Positions 35,320 through 46,580 of a stretch of 64,000 bases of DNA are shown in pieces (the first letter of the stretch is position 1; each line of letters opens with the position of its first letter). Location of the stretch: NCBI GenBank assembly GCA_020205615.1, contig CM035160.1:118890556-118954555 (forward strand). The letters are read 5' to 3'. Source of the DNA: Panax quinquefolius. Lineage: Eukaryota > Streptophyta > Magnoliopsida > Apiales > Araliaceae. A model generated the notes under the pieces. That model was given only the letters and a program-made list of their open reading frames with translations, had not been told where the DNA came from and did no database searches. Position numbers and translations under genes: made by a program.

Positions 35320-36111
35320 TATAAAATCTAATTTTGAATCAAAATAAACTCCTTTATTTTAATCCAAATTTAAATCAAAATAAAACTATTTTATTTTAAT
35401 TTATCCAATTTTGAATAAAATAAACTATTTTATTTTAATCAAAATCTTTAATCAAAATAAACTCCTTTATTTTAATTAATTATGGAATCGATTCCATGTA
35501 AAAAAAAATAATCTTTAATTAAAATAAACTCTTTTATTTTAATTAATTATGGAATCTCTTCCATGTAAAAAAAAATAATCTTTAATTAAAATAAACTCTT
35601 TTATTTTAATTAATTATGAAATCAATTCCATGTAAAAAAAAAAATCTTTTATTAAAGGAAACACGGATTTTCTTTCCTATTCACAAATAAACTCTTTTAT
35701 TTTGAATAATATGAAATCTTATTTCATATTTAAATAAACTCCTTTATTTAAGAAAACATGGATTTTCTTTCCTATTCACAAATAAACTCTTTTATTTTGA
35801 ATAATATGAAATCTTATTTCATATCTAAATAAACTCCTTTATTTAAGGAAAAAAAAAAATCCAATTTCAACTCCAATTAGTTATCATGGAATCCAATTCC
35901 AACTCTAATTAGTTAGCATGAAATTCTAATTTTAAAATTAAAATAAATCTTTTATTTTAATATTAAAATAAACCTTTTATTTTAAGATTAAAATAAACCT
36001 TTTATTTTAATTATAAAATTATTAAAATTAAAATATAACTTTTATTTTATATTAAAATAAACTTTTTATTTATAAAATAAAATAAACTTTTATTTATATA
36101 TATATATAATA

Positions 36112-36190
<79 letters not shown>

Positions 36191-36401
36191 ATAAAATCAT
36201 ATAATGAATATTTTCTTTTAATTTATGTTATTTGCATTTTTTGCGTTAATCATGGTATGTATGTTTTTTTTTTTTTGATTTTAATATTATATATTTATTA
36301 ATTATTTTTATAATTGGTTTTCACGTTTATTTCCTTCCTCGATTTTGACGTAAAAAGTGCAAAAAAAAAAAAAATGACCTCTTTTTTTTTTTTTTTTTTT
36401 T
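35320..36401 (-). repeat. AT-rich leader array, (AT)n and poly-T, right copia unit
   Basis: Counterpart of 27930-29031: near-palindromic TTTATTTTAA units to about 36080, (AT)n at 36096-36188, then homopolymer T/A runs. No coding sequence. Confidence 0.8.
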
Positions 36402-36504
36402 ATTATAAATTTTATACTGATAAAATTATGCCCAATTAAATTGTTCTAAACACATATCAATATACATATCAAATTAAAACAATTAATAATTAGCATAAAG
36501 GTTT

Positions 36505-36517
36505 GGCTCTGATGCCA
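36505..36517 (-). promoter_or_regulatory. Primer binding site, right copia unit
   Basis: TGGCATCAGAGCC on the minus strand, four bases from the LTR end at 36521. One base from the TGGTATCAGAGCC complement of initiator Met tRNA, the usual copia primer. It fixes 36521-38413 as the 5' LTR and the orientation as minus. Confidence 0.8.
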
Positions 36518-36520
36518 CTT

Positions 36521-38413
36521 TATTAGGTTTGTAATATTCAAGAACCTTGATCAAATTGCAAAAAAAAGTGCGGAGCGTGTAAAATCGAGTTTAAAATTTA
36601 CAAACCATATACGGATCACCCTTTATGCACAATTATTAATTAAGCGAAAAATATAAAGAATAAATCATACCCTTGAAGATCGAGCTTCCTCGGTACAAGT
36701 TCACTCCAAATCCTTTCGCGTTCAATCTTGAATCCACCGGGTTTGGTTCCTTCCTTTGATCAACGTTAGCCACCCAAATGTTTGGCCTCTGAGGTGATCC
36801 ACCAGGAAGAAGAAAATTCAAGAAGATGGTGTGTTTTGGCTCAACCCTAGTTTTCTATCTACATAGAAAAGGTACTCTCCCAACAATTGGAATTATATAC
36901 GTATGTTGAAAAAGTCAACAACCCATATCATCCATAATAAGACTCCTCTTATTTATAGATGTGGGCAACCCACCTTAACAATTAAGGAATTGGGTTTTAT
37001 TTAATTAAAAATTCTTTTAATTAATTAAGCTCCCTAATCTTATTAGGGATAATTAATTAAACTCCTTTAACTAATTTTCCTCCTAATCCTATTAGGAATA
37101 AATGAGAGTACTTATATTAAATTAATTCCTAAACTCTTTTAGAAATTAAAATAATAATAATTGTAATAATATTAATAAGACTCCTCTTATTAATTTATAT
37201 TTAATATTTCTAAAATATTAAATAATAAATATTAAGCTATTTAATTTATTCTATCACCATAGATTAAATTAAATATACTTAACATATTATTACGATTATG
37301 CCATTAACTTCTTAAATAATTATTCTTCCTTTTATGGTGTGACCCTTTAGGTTCTCCATATTAAACCTAGGTTGTGAATAAATCAATTAGAATAATTCTA
37401 ATCTTATTTAAATAAATAAATTAAACAATTAATTTATTTAAATAAATAATATTCTCTTCTACAATAGGATAAGCCTCCTAGCGATCAACGACTTTCCGGA
37501 TAATATAGATTTCAACATTAATCATTAAAGAACCTTTGAGTAAATAGTTCTTAATATGATTCAATCCTTCCACCATACAATGTCCCAATTAAATATAAGA
37601 CATGGAATTCTTTGTCAAGTCTTATTTTATTTAATTATATGTATTTCGATCCTTAAATGCACAACTCAAATAATGCAAATTAGAAACTCCTTTCTAATTT
37701 CATTACGCCTTAACCCGAGGACTCTTTGGGTTGTCATTTATCGAATCACATAGGACATTTCTCTTCTTTTATTAGAAGTGGTAGATTCTTTATTGATCAT
37801 ACATTATCTCCATGTATAACTTATTATACCCAAGCATACCCTTTGATATACCCTAAGGGTCTTAAGGAATAAGTCAAAGTATAACTCATCATACACACAG
37901 ATACTATGATGATCTCAAGTCCAAGGATTACTTGTACTACTATCACTACAGAATTCCTATTGACGAGTAAATAAAACTCCATTAGGTATTCCTTAGCTAG
38001 CCACGTTCAGTGAACTTATTCTCTAATAAGCACCTACATACTTGCTTTAGTGTCTCCACACAAATGATCATGAGATCAATCATCCTCATCCAATGAGCAA
38101 GCAACGTATGTACCAATCTATCCGGATTCACTAATCCCCAATTTAGTAATCCAACGATTAGGAACTATTTTAGTTTTAAGCTTTCTAAGAATTTAGATCT
38201 CATTAGAATGATCATCATCATTATTCTAAAAGCATTGCTTAAAACTATGGGTTTATCACATATTATAAAACAGCATCATGTAGATAATTAGATAAATAAA
38301 TTAATACTTTTAATAAATTAATACTTTTTACAAAGTATATTAATAAATGAATAAGATTGTTACAAAGTATATGCTTTATCATCAAAAGGTGATTGGCTTG
38401 TGTGCATATTACT
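36521..38413 (-). repeat. Copia LTR 3 (5' LTR of the right unit)
   Basis: Starts TATTAGGTTTGTAATATTC (first TG altered) and follows LTRs 1 and 2 to GTGTGCATA at about 38408. It then joins directly to LTR-A sequence of E3 (TGAATTTTCTATAATTATC). A local duplication of AAATTAATACTTTT occurs at 38295-38335. Confidence 0.85.
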
Positions 38414-39122
38414 AACTTTTGAATAAAAAATGAATTTTCTATAATTATCATTTTGAATATTTTGAATAAAAATGAATTTTCTATAATTATCATTTTTGAA
38501 TATTATGGAATGAATTTAATATAATGTTATAGTTGTGGGTAATATTTATAAAATTTACAAAGTATGAACGTTGTCATATAATATTCGATTGGTCGAGGAA
38601 TATTCGTTTTAAACAGGAAATATTCGTACGATGGCACAATCATTGGTGGACCCCATAATAGAATTATTGTCGGATTGAGAAAACGACAAAAATACTTTAT
38701 GAAAATAACGGCTGAAGTTTTACCATTAATACTGTTGAACTACTCGATAGTAAAAGTAATGCGATGTCTGGCTGTGGTTGCATAGTAGTACACTATTGAT
38801 TGATGCTTATGTGATAAGTCACTCAGTTTTGTTTTATTTTATTATTAATGTAATAATATAGAAAATCTATTTATATAAAACAGAATACTTATATAAAGTT
38901 ATTCTACAAATAGAATATATTATATTCTATTATGCATAGTGTTGCATAGTGTCTGTATAGTGTTTGCATAGTAAAATCTTTTATAAAGTTATTCGTTTTA
39001 CTAGATTATAAATAGAATATATTATATTTTATTTAAAAGATTTTGCTTTAATTATGGACCGTCAGATTAAAGTAAATCAATCTGGACCGTTCATGGATTA
39101 GTTACTATGCATTCCATTTTCC

Positions 39123-39130
39123 TATAAATA
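39123..39130 (+). promoter_or_regulatory. TATA box of LTR-A (E3)
   Basis: TATAAATA followed by GAAGCTCATTCCTTCATT, as at 15841. Confidence 0.7.
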
Positions 39131-39299
39131 GAAGCTCATTCCTTCATTATTTTCTTACGAATTCACTTTGAACTCTGAGAGAGAAACTATAGAGAGAGAC
39201 TATAGAGATAGAAGAAAAGTATTCGCTACTTAACTACTTTTATATTCGGTTTCTTTTTACAGGTAAGGGATATTATTCTTTTGTATTTGAGAAGAGAAC

Positions 39300-39700
39300 T
39301 TCAGTTATTCCATTTCTTTATTATTTTGTTGGAATAATCTGTATACGCGGAATATCCTATACGTGGTGACATTCTTCTATTATTCTGTCTTTATTATTCC
39401 GTTGGAACATCCCGTGCATCTTATCTGGGGACACAGCTCCGCTTTCTATTATTTTGTCTTTATTATTCCATTGGAACATCACATGCATACATGCTATACG
39501 TTCGGACTGGTTCTATTTTTATTATTCATCTTTATTTTCCGTTGGAACATCCTCATGTCATGCTTTCTGCTTGGGACTGGTTCCGCTTTTATTATTTCAT
39601 TCTTTATTATTACATTGTAACATCCCATCGGTGTGATTTTCACGACTTTGGTTCCATTATTATTATTCTGCTGGAATAACACTTTATCTGCAATCTGCGT
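39300..39700 (+). repeat. LTR-A minisatellite (E3 copy)
   Basis: Five to six ~60-bp units with TTATTATTCCRTTGGAACATC and GACTGGTTCCGCTTTTATTA cores; unit number and spacers differ from the E2 copy. Confidence 0.8.
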
Positions 39701-40768
39701 ATGCATGGTGATTTACATTATTATTCCATTCCTTATTATTCTCGGTTGGTTAAAATTTTGACTTCTATACTCCATGAAATTAGTGGAATATCCTTGATAT
39801 TTAAGGCTTCATCCAAAGATTTTCATGGAAATATTCTTCCGAGAAATCTTGAATTTTACTCTACAAAGCGATGATCGTGTTGACAATTTGGGCGTTATTA
39901 GTTCTGAATAACTTAATTCTTGAACTTGTTTTATTGAATTTTTATATCATTGTCATCATCCTCGTGTTTATATTTTTGAAAGTCATCTACATGGCACATA
40001 AAGCATGGATGGACTTGGTATGATTATGACAAGGATTATTCGATTGTAATCATGACCGTAATATTACAAATGATGTGGTAAAAGTCCTCATTGGCCCGTA
40101 GTGCATTGATGGACAGTTATTGGGATGATCATGACCATTGATGAATACACAAATATCCTTGGCCCGTAGTGCATGGAATTTGTGGTCGTGACCACTAATG
40201 AATATCCTTGGTAGTAGTCGGGGATGATGTGGATTATTTATTAAGCTGAGTCTCAGCGATAAAAGTGATGAAAAACTTTTTAAATCATAAAAGATAGTAG
40301 ATTATATTCTCTACTTGACTCTTTTAATGGATTGCTTGATCCGGCTAGCAGATTAAACTTGATGTTATTATATTTTATCAGTTTAACATTGTTGAAGGGT
40401 AACGATAATTTATTACGCATTATCTTAGTCATAATATTTTTTATTGGGCTAGTTGAGCTCACCCTTTCTTTCACTGTTCTCTTCAGGAAATGAGAACATA
40501 GCAGGGACTAGTCGAGGAACGGGTTAACGGTCCAGAGGATAGCATTAGTAGTCCTCACTATTCTGTGAAATAGTGTGTTAATAATTGTAATGAGGACTCT
40601 TTTTGAGTTTGTATAATCTCTAGTAGACAATAATTGTATTCAAACTCACAGTTATGTTTTGTCGTATTGTACACGACAATTATATTAGTCAGTTGTATTT
40701 GAATTTTGTACCATGTATCTGACGACCCAAGATGGTTGATGTATACCTAATTTTGGGGGCATCACAGT

Positions 40769-40780
40769 TGGTATCAGAGC
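40769..40780 (+). promoter_or_regulatory. Primer binding site of E3
   Basis: TGGTATCAGAGC, two bases after the LTR end; complement of the initiator Met tRNA 3' end. The best-preserved primer site in the window. Confidence 0.9.
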
Positions 40781-40953
40781 TTAAGGATATGATCCCTGGC
40801 TATAATGTGAGACTAGAACTAGGAGGGGAGAGACGGGGAATTCCTTCGCTAGTATGACCTACCTAAGTTTATTTGGTATTTGATTGGTCGGTCAAAGTAT
40901 AGTGATAATATGTTGCATGTCAATTAACCCTTGTTTTGTGGCAGTGTTTGAAA
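40781..40953 (+). other. Untranslated leader of E3
   Basis: 173 bp between primer site and gag ATG; purine-rich start (AGGAGGGGAGAGACGGGG at 40830). No ORF; the packaging signal would be expected here. Confidence 0.6.
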
Positions 40954-42110
40954 ATGGAATCCAAGAATGTTGAGAATAGCAATGGAGCACAGGAGACCGT
41001 TGAGTCTCCACAGATCAATAATCAGGACAATGTGCAACAGGATAGCGATAATCCTCCTGTAAACAACAACACTGATCAATTGACGAATAACGGTACGTTT
41101 AAGAGCGTTTTAGAATTCATGCAACATCAGGCGAAGATGACTCCTTTTCATAATGCAGGAGGAAACAATGGCAACCTACGGTTGGTCACCGCTAAGAAAT
41201 TCAAGGAGCTGGGACCACCGGAGTTTTTGGGAAAGCCAGAACCACTTAAGGTGGAGACATGGTTAAAGCAGATCACCAAGATATTTGATGTCTTGGGATG
41301 CTCCGAGGAGCAAAAGGTTCCTTTTGCCACCTTTATGTTGCATGAAGAGGCAGATCACTGGTGGGAATCTGTAAAACGTACCCAGCCTGACACACTCAAG
41401 ATGTCTTGGGAGAAGTTCCAAGAGCTGTTCAGCGACAAGTACTTTCTCGAAAGTATTAGTCACATGAAGGAGGTGGAGTTTATCAAGTTGGAATAAAACA
41501 ATATAACCATATCGCAATACGAGGCTAAATTTGCGGAGTTATCCCGGTTTGCATCCCATTTGGTCGATAATGAGGAGCGAATGACGCGAATGTTTTTAAG
41601 ATGTTTGAAGCCGGAGATACGCCAATATCTTATTTCTCATAAACTGTGTTTGTATTCAGATGTTGTAAATAGGGCTCAGTTAGTGGAGCGCGATAACGAG
41701 TTAACGCAACCAAAAGAGAGCAGCCAGCAAAATGATAATACCGGTGATAACAATCATCAAAGCGGTGACAATAAGCATAGAGGGAATCAACATGCCAGAA
41801 ATGGTAACCACTTCGGTGGTAATCATGGTCAAAACAATAAGAATGGACATTTCAAGAAGAGGAGATTCAACAATGATGGAAAGACGTCGACACCAAGACT
41901 TTTTAGTTGTTAAGGAATGAGAACGACCACCTATCATATGCTTCAAATGCGGAGGGGAGGGACACATCAGTCCAAATTGCGCGATGCCATCCAAAGCGTG
42001 TTATAATTATGGAAGAGAAGGTCACTTAGCCCGATTTTGTCGTTCACCAAAGACAAGTTCAGCTAGGATGGAGGCACCAAAGGCCGTCCCAGAAAAGTCA
42101 AAACCCAGGT
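40954..42110 (+). pseudogene. E3 gag
   Basis: The start ATG at 40954 (MESKNVENSNGAQ) is chosen because it is the first ATG of the frame; the reading frame upstream has no ATG. An N/Q-rich N terminus is followed by a Retrotrans-gag core ([43 protein letters not shown]). A TAA at 41494 interrupts IKLE*NNIT; E1 has CAA there. The frame continues to 41913, then shifts before the zinc knuckles: CFKCGGEGHISPNC is intact at about 41940-41980, and the second reads CYNYGREGHLARFC with one Cys changed to Tyr. This is the only gag N terminus present at the E1-E3 family level. Confidence 0.87.
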
Positions 42111-42183
42111 AGTTTAAGAGAGAACGTTTTTTCGTGACAAGAACTGAATAAAATTATCACGGGTATGTTAGTCATAAACTCTT

Positions 42184-42546
42184 ATGAAGTCTATCTTCGT
42201 GTTAAATACCGGGTCTACTCACTCTTTTATTTCACCTAGTTGTGTTCAATGTTTGAATTTAACTCCAGAGAAGTTAGATTTTCATTTATCTGTTGAAACT
42301 CAGTTGGGAGAAACCTTCATTACCTCCACTATTTATAAATCTTTTTCAAATCAACACTTTCACGTTACCTGTCGATCTTATCTCTTTGAAAATACTTGCC
42401 TTTGATGTAATTTTAGGAATCAATTGGTTAACTACTCATCATGCTTTCCGTCAGGTTGTTAGCTTTCAAATTCCTAACCAACCTGTTATGCGAATTCAAG
42501 CAACCAAATCACTAAAGTCAATCATGGTCATATCAAGCCATAAGTA
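42184..42546 (+). pseudogene. E3 protease, catalytic Asp changed to Asn
   Basis: FVLNTGSTHSFISPSCVQCL aligns with E1's LFDTGSTHSFISP; the active-site aspartate is Asn here, which should abolish activity. Continues as LNLTPEKLDFHLSVE and, in a second frame from 42293, DVILGINWLTTHH. A frameshift near 42350 separates the two. Confidence 0.8.
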
Positions 42547-42842
42547 AAGAGCCCCGATCCTTTCGTTGTTGACTTCCTTGTGTGGAATGTACTGAAGTCA
42601 GACTTTCTGCAGGCGACGCTGTGAATGACGATGGCAAGTTGATAGGTATCAATGTGACGTGTTACCCAAGTCTTGGATGAGAGTCACAGTTTTGAATGAT
42701 ATTTCTATTGTTAATAAATTTCCTTATGTATTCTTGAAGACTTCTTAGCCTACCCCTAGAGCGTGAAATCGAATTTTGTATTTACCCCAGTATAAAACCC
42801 ATTTCTTAAACCCTCAAATATTTTCTTCACCTAAAACGAATG

Positions 42843-43795
42843 TAACATGTGCCGAAGACGTTGGCTCGAGCTGTTGAAGATTACGATCATATCATTCAAT
42901 ACCATTGTGGAAAAGCGAATGTGGTAGCTAACGCGTTGAGTAGAAGATCGTATTCATTTATGAGCGCGATGTTGTTAACACAAAGACCCATTTCGTACGA
43001 CTTACAAATGATGAAGATAGAGTTAGAGACTCTAGGAACCCACGTGAAGATAACGAATATACGAGTAGAATTAATCGACTTTAATTGATAAAGTTAAAGC
43101 TGCTCAAGTTACAGATCCGGAGCTGATGCGTATAAGGAAGAAAGTGCAAGAAGGTGCGATGCCGGAAGCAAGAATCGATGAAGAAGGAATACTTGAGTCA
43201 ACTCGGACTTTGTGTTCCTAACGACCACGATTTAAAGTATAAAATCATGATGGAGTAGCGCATAACACACCGCTTTGCAATCCATCCCGGAGTACTAAAA
43301 TGTATCATGATATTCGTCATACATTTTGGTGGAGCAATATGAAGAGAGAGATAACGCTGTTTATCTCAAGGTGTCTAACGTGTCAACGAGTTAAGGCGGA
43401 GCATCAAGTACCAAAAGGTCCATTGCAACCACTTGAAATTCCAGAATGGAAGTAGGAGCACATTACCATGGATTTTGTTACCGGTCTTCCTAAGGTTTCT
43501 CAAGGTATAGATTCAATTTGGGTCATTGTTGATAGATTGACCAAGTCTGCTCATTTCTTACCGATACGAGAAACTTATACACTTGAACGTCTTGCTCGTA
43601 TGTACATAAACGAGATTGTAAGATCAGTATGGTATGCCAAGATCCATAGTTTACGATCGAGACCCAAGATTCACTTCACGATTTTGGGTTAGTTTGAGAA
43701 AGCTATGGCGCAGATTCTGATTTAGCTTTCGCATATCATCCTCGAAGACGGTGAGGACGATGGAGAGGACTATTCAAACTCTTGAAGATCTATTA
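42843..43795 (+). pseudogene. E3 RNase H tail and integrase remnant
   Basis: The sequence passes from just after protease (about 42840) to the end of RNase H (EDYDHIIQYHCGKANVVANAL), so all of RT and most of RNase H are deleted. Integrase follows with several frameshifts: the zinc-domain region at 43290-43390, then an open piece 43468-43692 with [20 protein letters not shown] (first catalytic Asp). Sequence stops at GAAGATCTATTA (43795), where the E4 LTR begins. Confidence 0.85.
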
Positions 43796-43796
43796 T

Positions 43797-44613
43797 CAGA
43801 AAAAGATAAAATTTCAATTTTCAACAATTGTCACATTAAAATTTTTCTCCATCTATATCCACATAAAATCAATAATTTCCTCATCATATGAATCAATAAT
43901 TAATTATTCACAAATAATATTACGAGAATCACAATATTGACAACCAGCGGTTCCTCAGGAAAGAGGGGCTTTCCAATAAGAATTTCTCCTTCTTCAAAAG
44001 CGCAATTAGGTGACCAAACCTCTCCTTAGATGCGAACTTTCTAGACATTGCCAATAATGTTATCTAATAATATTATTCGATAATATGAATTATTGCTTCG
44101 ATAATGAAAAATATTGTGTAATGACAATTATTGAAACAACGAAATATAAAATATCAACGCAGCAATTATTGAATCAATAAAATCTTTGAGCGATAATTAC
44201 TGTAACCATTATTGAGTAGTGCCTTCTTACGTAAGAATCAATAATTGGTGCAATACTGGTATGCTACTCTTGTGTTTTAACCAATTTAGTATTTTAACAA
44301 TATTAATGGTAACAACTACTGCGTTATTTTTAACCAACTTATATTTGTCGTTTTCTTCATCCAATCGCTTTCACATGGGGCCCACACACGGTCGCTACTT
44401 GTCAGTCGTTAATATTATTCCCACAAAGATTTAAATATTCCACGACCAAACGAATATTCCCAAACAACAATGAATATTTTATAACCACTTGCTTATTTTG
44501 AAATATTTGCGTATTTTACCCCTAACTATCCACATTAATCACATCAACCCTTACTATTTCAAAATAATAAATAGAGAAATTAAATTTCATTAATAATAAG
44601 TTGGGGTCTTATA
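43797..44613 (-). repeat. LTR-B, truncated 3' LTR of E4
   Basis: First 817 bp of LTR-B, matching 51148-51964 almost base for base; the first dinucleotide is TA instead of TG. Truncated at the junction with E3's integrase. Confidence 0.88.
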
Positions 44614-44625
44614 ACCTCCCTCCTT
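44614..44625 (-). promoter_or_regulatory. Polypurine tract of E4
   Basis: AAGGAGGGAGGT on the minus strand abutting the LTR-B start. Confidence 0.78.
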
Positions 44626-44639
44626 ATGAAATTTAGTCC

Positions 44640-45400
44640 TCGAAATTAACGTGCGTACACAGTGTTTTCAAAAGGTGAGGATACCTCGCTTTCATTTCCG
44701 TTTCCAATTCCCGGTCATTTCCTCTATAGCATGATTCCTCCACAAAACTTTAACTTGTGGTATGACCTTTCTTGTAGTAGGACATGCTCCTTCCTATCCA
44801 AGATCTTGACAGTACCTCCTCATCGTTAAGTCTTGGCTATTTAAATCTGGTTCTAATTCTATAACGTGGTTCGGGTCTTTCACATATTTACTGAAATGCA
44901 GGATATGTGAAACACATTATGAACACGAGACATACTTGGAGGTAACGCAAGTCTATAGGCTACATTTCCTACTCGGTCAAGAATTTGAAATGGACCAATA
45001 AATTGTGGATTGAGCTTTCCTCTCTTCCCAAATCTTGTAACTCCCTTCCATGGAGCAACTCGCAACAATACACATGATCCCCACACTAAATTCCACGTCC
45101 TTTCGATGATGATCCGCATAACTCTTTTGTCGATCTTGTGCCGCTTTTGTATACATTGTCGAATCATTTGAATCTTTTCGGTGAGTCATACGTACTAACT
45201 CGGGTCCCAACAATGTTGCTTCACCCACCTCATCCCAACATATTGGAGAACGACATTTTCGTCCATATAATGCTTCGAATGGAGCAACACCTATACTTGC
45301 ATGATAACTGTTGTTGTAGGAGAATTCCACCAATGGTAAATACTTATCCCAACCGCCTTTGAAGTCTAGGACACGAGTCTTAATAAATCTTCAAGAGTTT
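44640..45400 (-). pseudogene. E4 integrase C terminus and chromodomain remnant
   Basis: 45333-44977 reads VEFSYNNSYHASIGVAPFEA and ICWDEVGEATLLGPELVRMT. A frameshift near 45080 leads to WKGVTRFGKRGKLNPQFIGP (the GPY/F-type module) and VAYRLALPPSMSRVHNVFHI. The chromodomain stretch (VIPQVKVLWRNHAIEEMTG) is readable at about 44700-44790 in another frame. Confidence 0.82.
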
Positions 45401-46110
45401 GAATAGTCCTCTCGATTGTCCGTCCGTTTGGGGATGGTATGCGAACTAAATCGCAAATCCGTGCCCATAGCTTTTTGCAAGCTAACCCAAAATCTTGAAG
45501 TGAATCTTGGGTCACGATCCAAACTATGGATACGGCATGCCATGCAACCTCACAATTTCATTCACGTCATACTAGCAAGGCGTTCAAGGGAATAAGTCTC
45601 CGTGACGGCAAGAAATGAAAGCGAGACTTGGTTAATCTATCAACAATAACCCAAATAGCATTGATGCCTTGAGAAACCGAAGTAGGAAGACCCGTAAACG
45701 AAATCCATAGTAATGTGTTCCCACCTCCATTTCTGAATCTCAAGTGGTTGCAGCGGACCCTTAGGTACTAGATGCTCCGCCTTTACACGTTAACAAGTTA
45801 AACACATCGAGATAAACTTTGCAATCTCTCTCTTCATATTGTTCCACCAAAATGTATGTCGAAGATCACGATACATTTTAGTACTTCCAGGATGGATTGC
45901 AAATGGTGTATTGTGTGCCTCCATCATAATCTTGTACTTCAAATCAGAGTCGTTAGGAACACAAAGTCTAGAGTGGACTCGAAGTATTCCTTCTTCATCA
46001 ATTCTCGCTTCCGGAATAGCTCCTTCTTGTACTTTCTTCTTCATACGCATCGCCTCCCGGCCCATGGGTGGCTTGAGCAACCTTAACTTTTTCTATTAAA
46101 GTTGGCTCTA
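45400..46110 (-). pseudogene. E4 integrase core remnant
   Basis: 46080-45790 gives the zinc domain in good order: AIHPGSTKMYRDLRHTFWW and ISMCLTC, with all four HHCC ligands, unlike E1. Downstream catalytic segments are frameshifted, but the coding for EHITMDFV and the DRDPRF-type motif is recognisable between 45730 and 45500. Confidence 0.8.
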
Positions 46111-46580
46111 TGTGTATACTTGACATCATCGCACTCGTTCCCACATATGATCTTCTACTCAACGCGTCAACTACCACGTTCGCTTTTCCAGGATGGTATT
46201 GAATAGTGTGGTCGTAGTCTTTCAATAGCTCGAGCCAACGTCGCTGCCGCATGTTGAGTTCTTTTTGAGTGAAGAAATATTTAAGGCTTTTATGGTGCGA
46301 ATATATCTCCACTTTCTCTCCATATAGATAGTGTCTCCATATCTTTAAGCGCAGCTTATTGCGCTAACTCTAGATCATGAGTAGGATAATTCCTCTCATA
46401 CTCTTTAAGTTGTCATGAGGCATAGGCTATGACTTTCCCACGTTGCATGAGAACACATCCTAACCCTTTGCACCAAAGCATCATTGTGAGATAACAAATC
46501 CATCCGAACCAGATGGTATTGTTAGACAGTCTTAAAATAAGTCTCCTCTTAAGCTCTTGGAAACTCTTCTCGCATTCTTC
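46110..46580 (-). pseudogene. E4 RNase H remnant
   Basis: 46312-45998 gives [20 protein letters not shown] (the catalytic Asp position now His) and [20 protein letters not shown]. Upstream pieces near 46390-46520 (a tract for NYPTHDLE-like residues and the FVIYSD-like start) are frameshifted. Confidence 0.78.

Larger units (their letters stand above)
21772..38413 (-). mobile_element. Tandem Ty1/copia array: LTR-internal-LTR-internal-LTR
   Basis: Three 1.9-kb LTRs (21772, 29146, 36521) alternate with two internal regions at a period of about 7.38 kb, all in minus orientation. Protein remnants (gag, zinc knuckle, protease, integrase, RT tail, RNase H) lie in the copia order. Their sequence style (protease VLDT, RTLLDMVRS, a TGGGAGATTG polypurine end) and the long LTR fit the Angela/Tork side of copia (from memory). 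One array unit shares its middle LTR between two elements, as unequal recombination between LTRs would produce. No 5-bp duplication is evident at the outer ends. Confidence 0.88.
38414..40766 (+). repeat. LTR-A, 5' LTR of E3 (start missing)
   Basis: Matches LTR-A from about its 12th base (AACTTTTGAATAAAAAATG) to the end AATTTTGGGGGCATCACA at 40766. The first bases are lost at the copia junction, and the opening 45 bp is duplicated (38420-38505). U3 holds its own ~100-bp duplication (38880-39040) with ATAGAATATATTATATT and TGCATAGTGT repeats. The minisatellite is at 39300-39700. Confidence 0.85.

Noticed and set aside
40760..40785. tRNA gene at the primer sites (TGGTATCAGAGC)
   Set aside because: Only the 12-base complement of the tRNA 3' end is present, adjacent to LTR ends; no cloverleaf.
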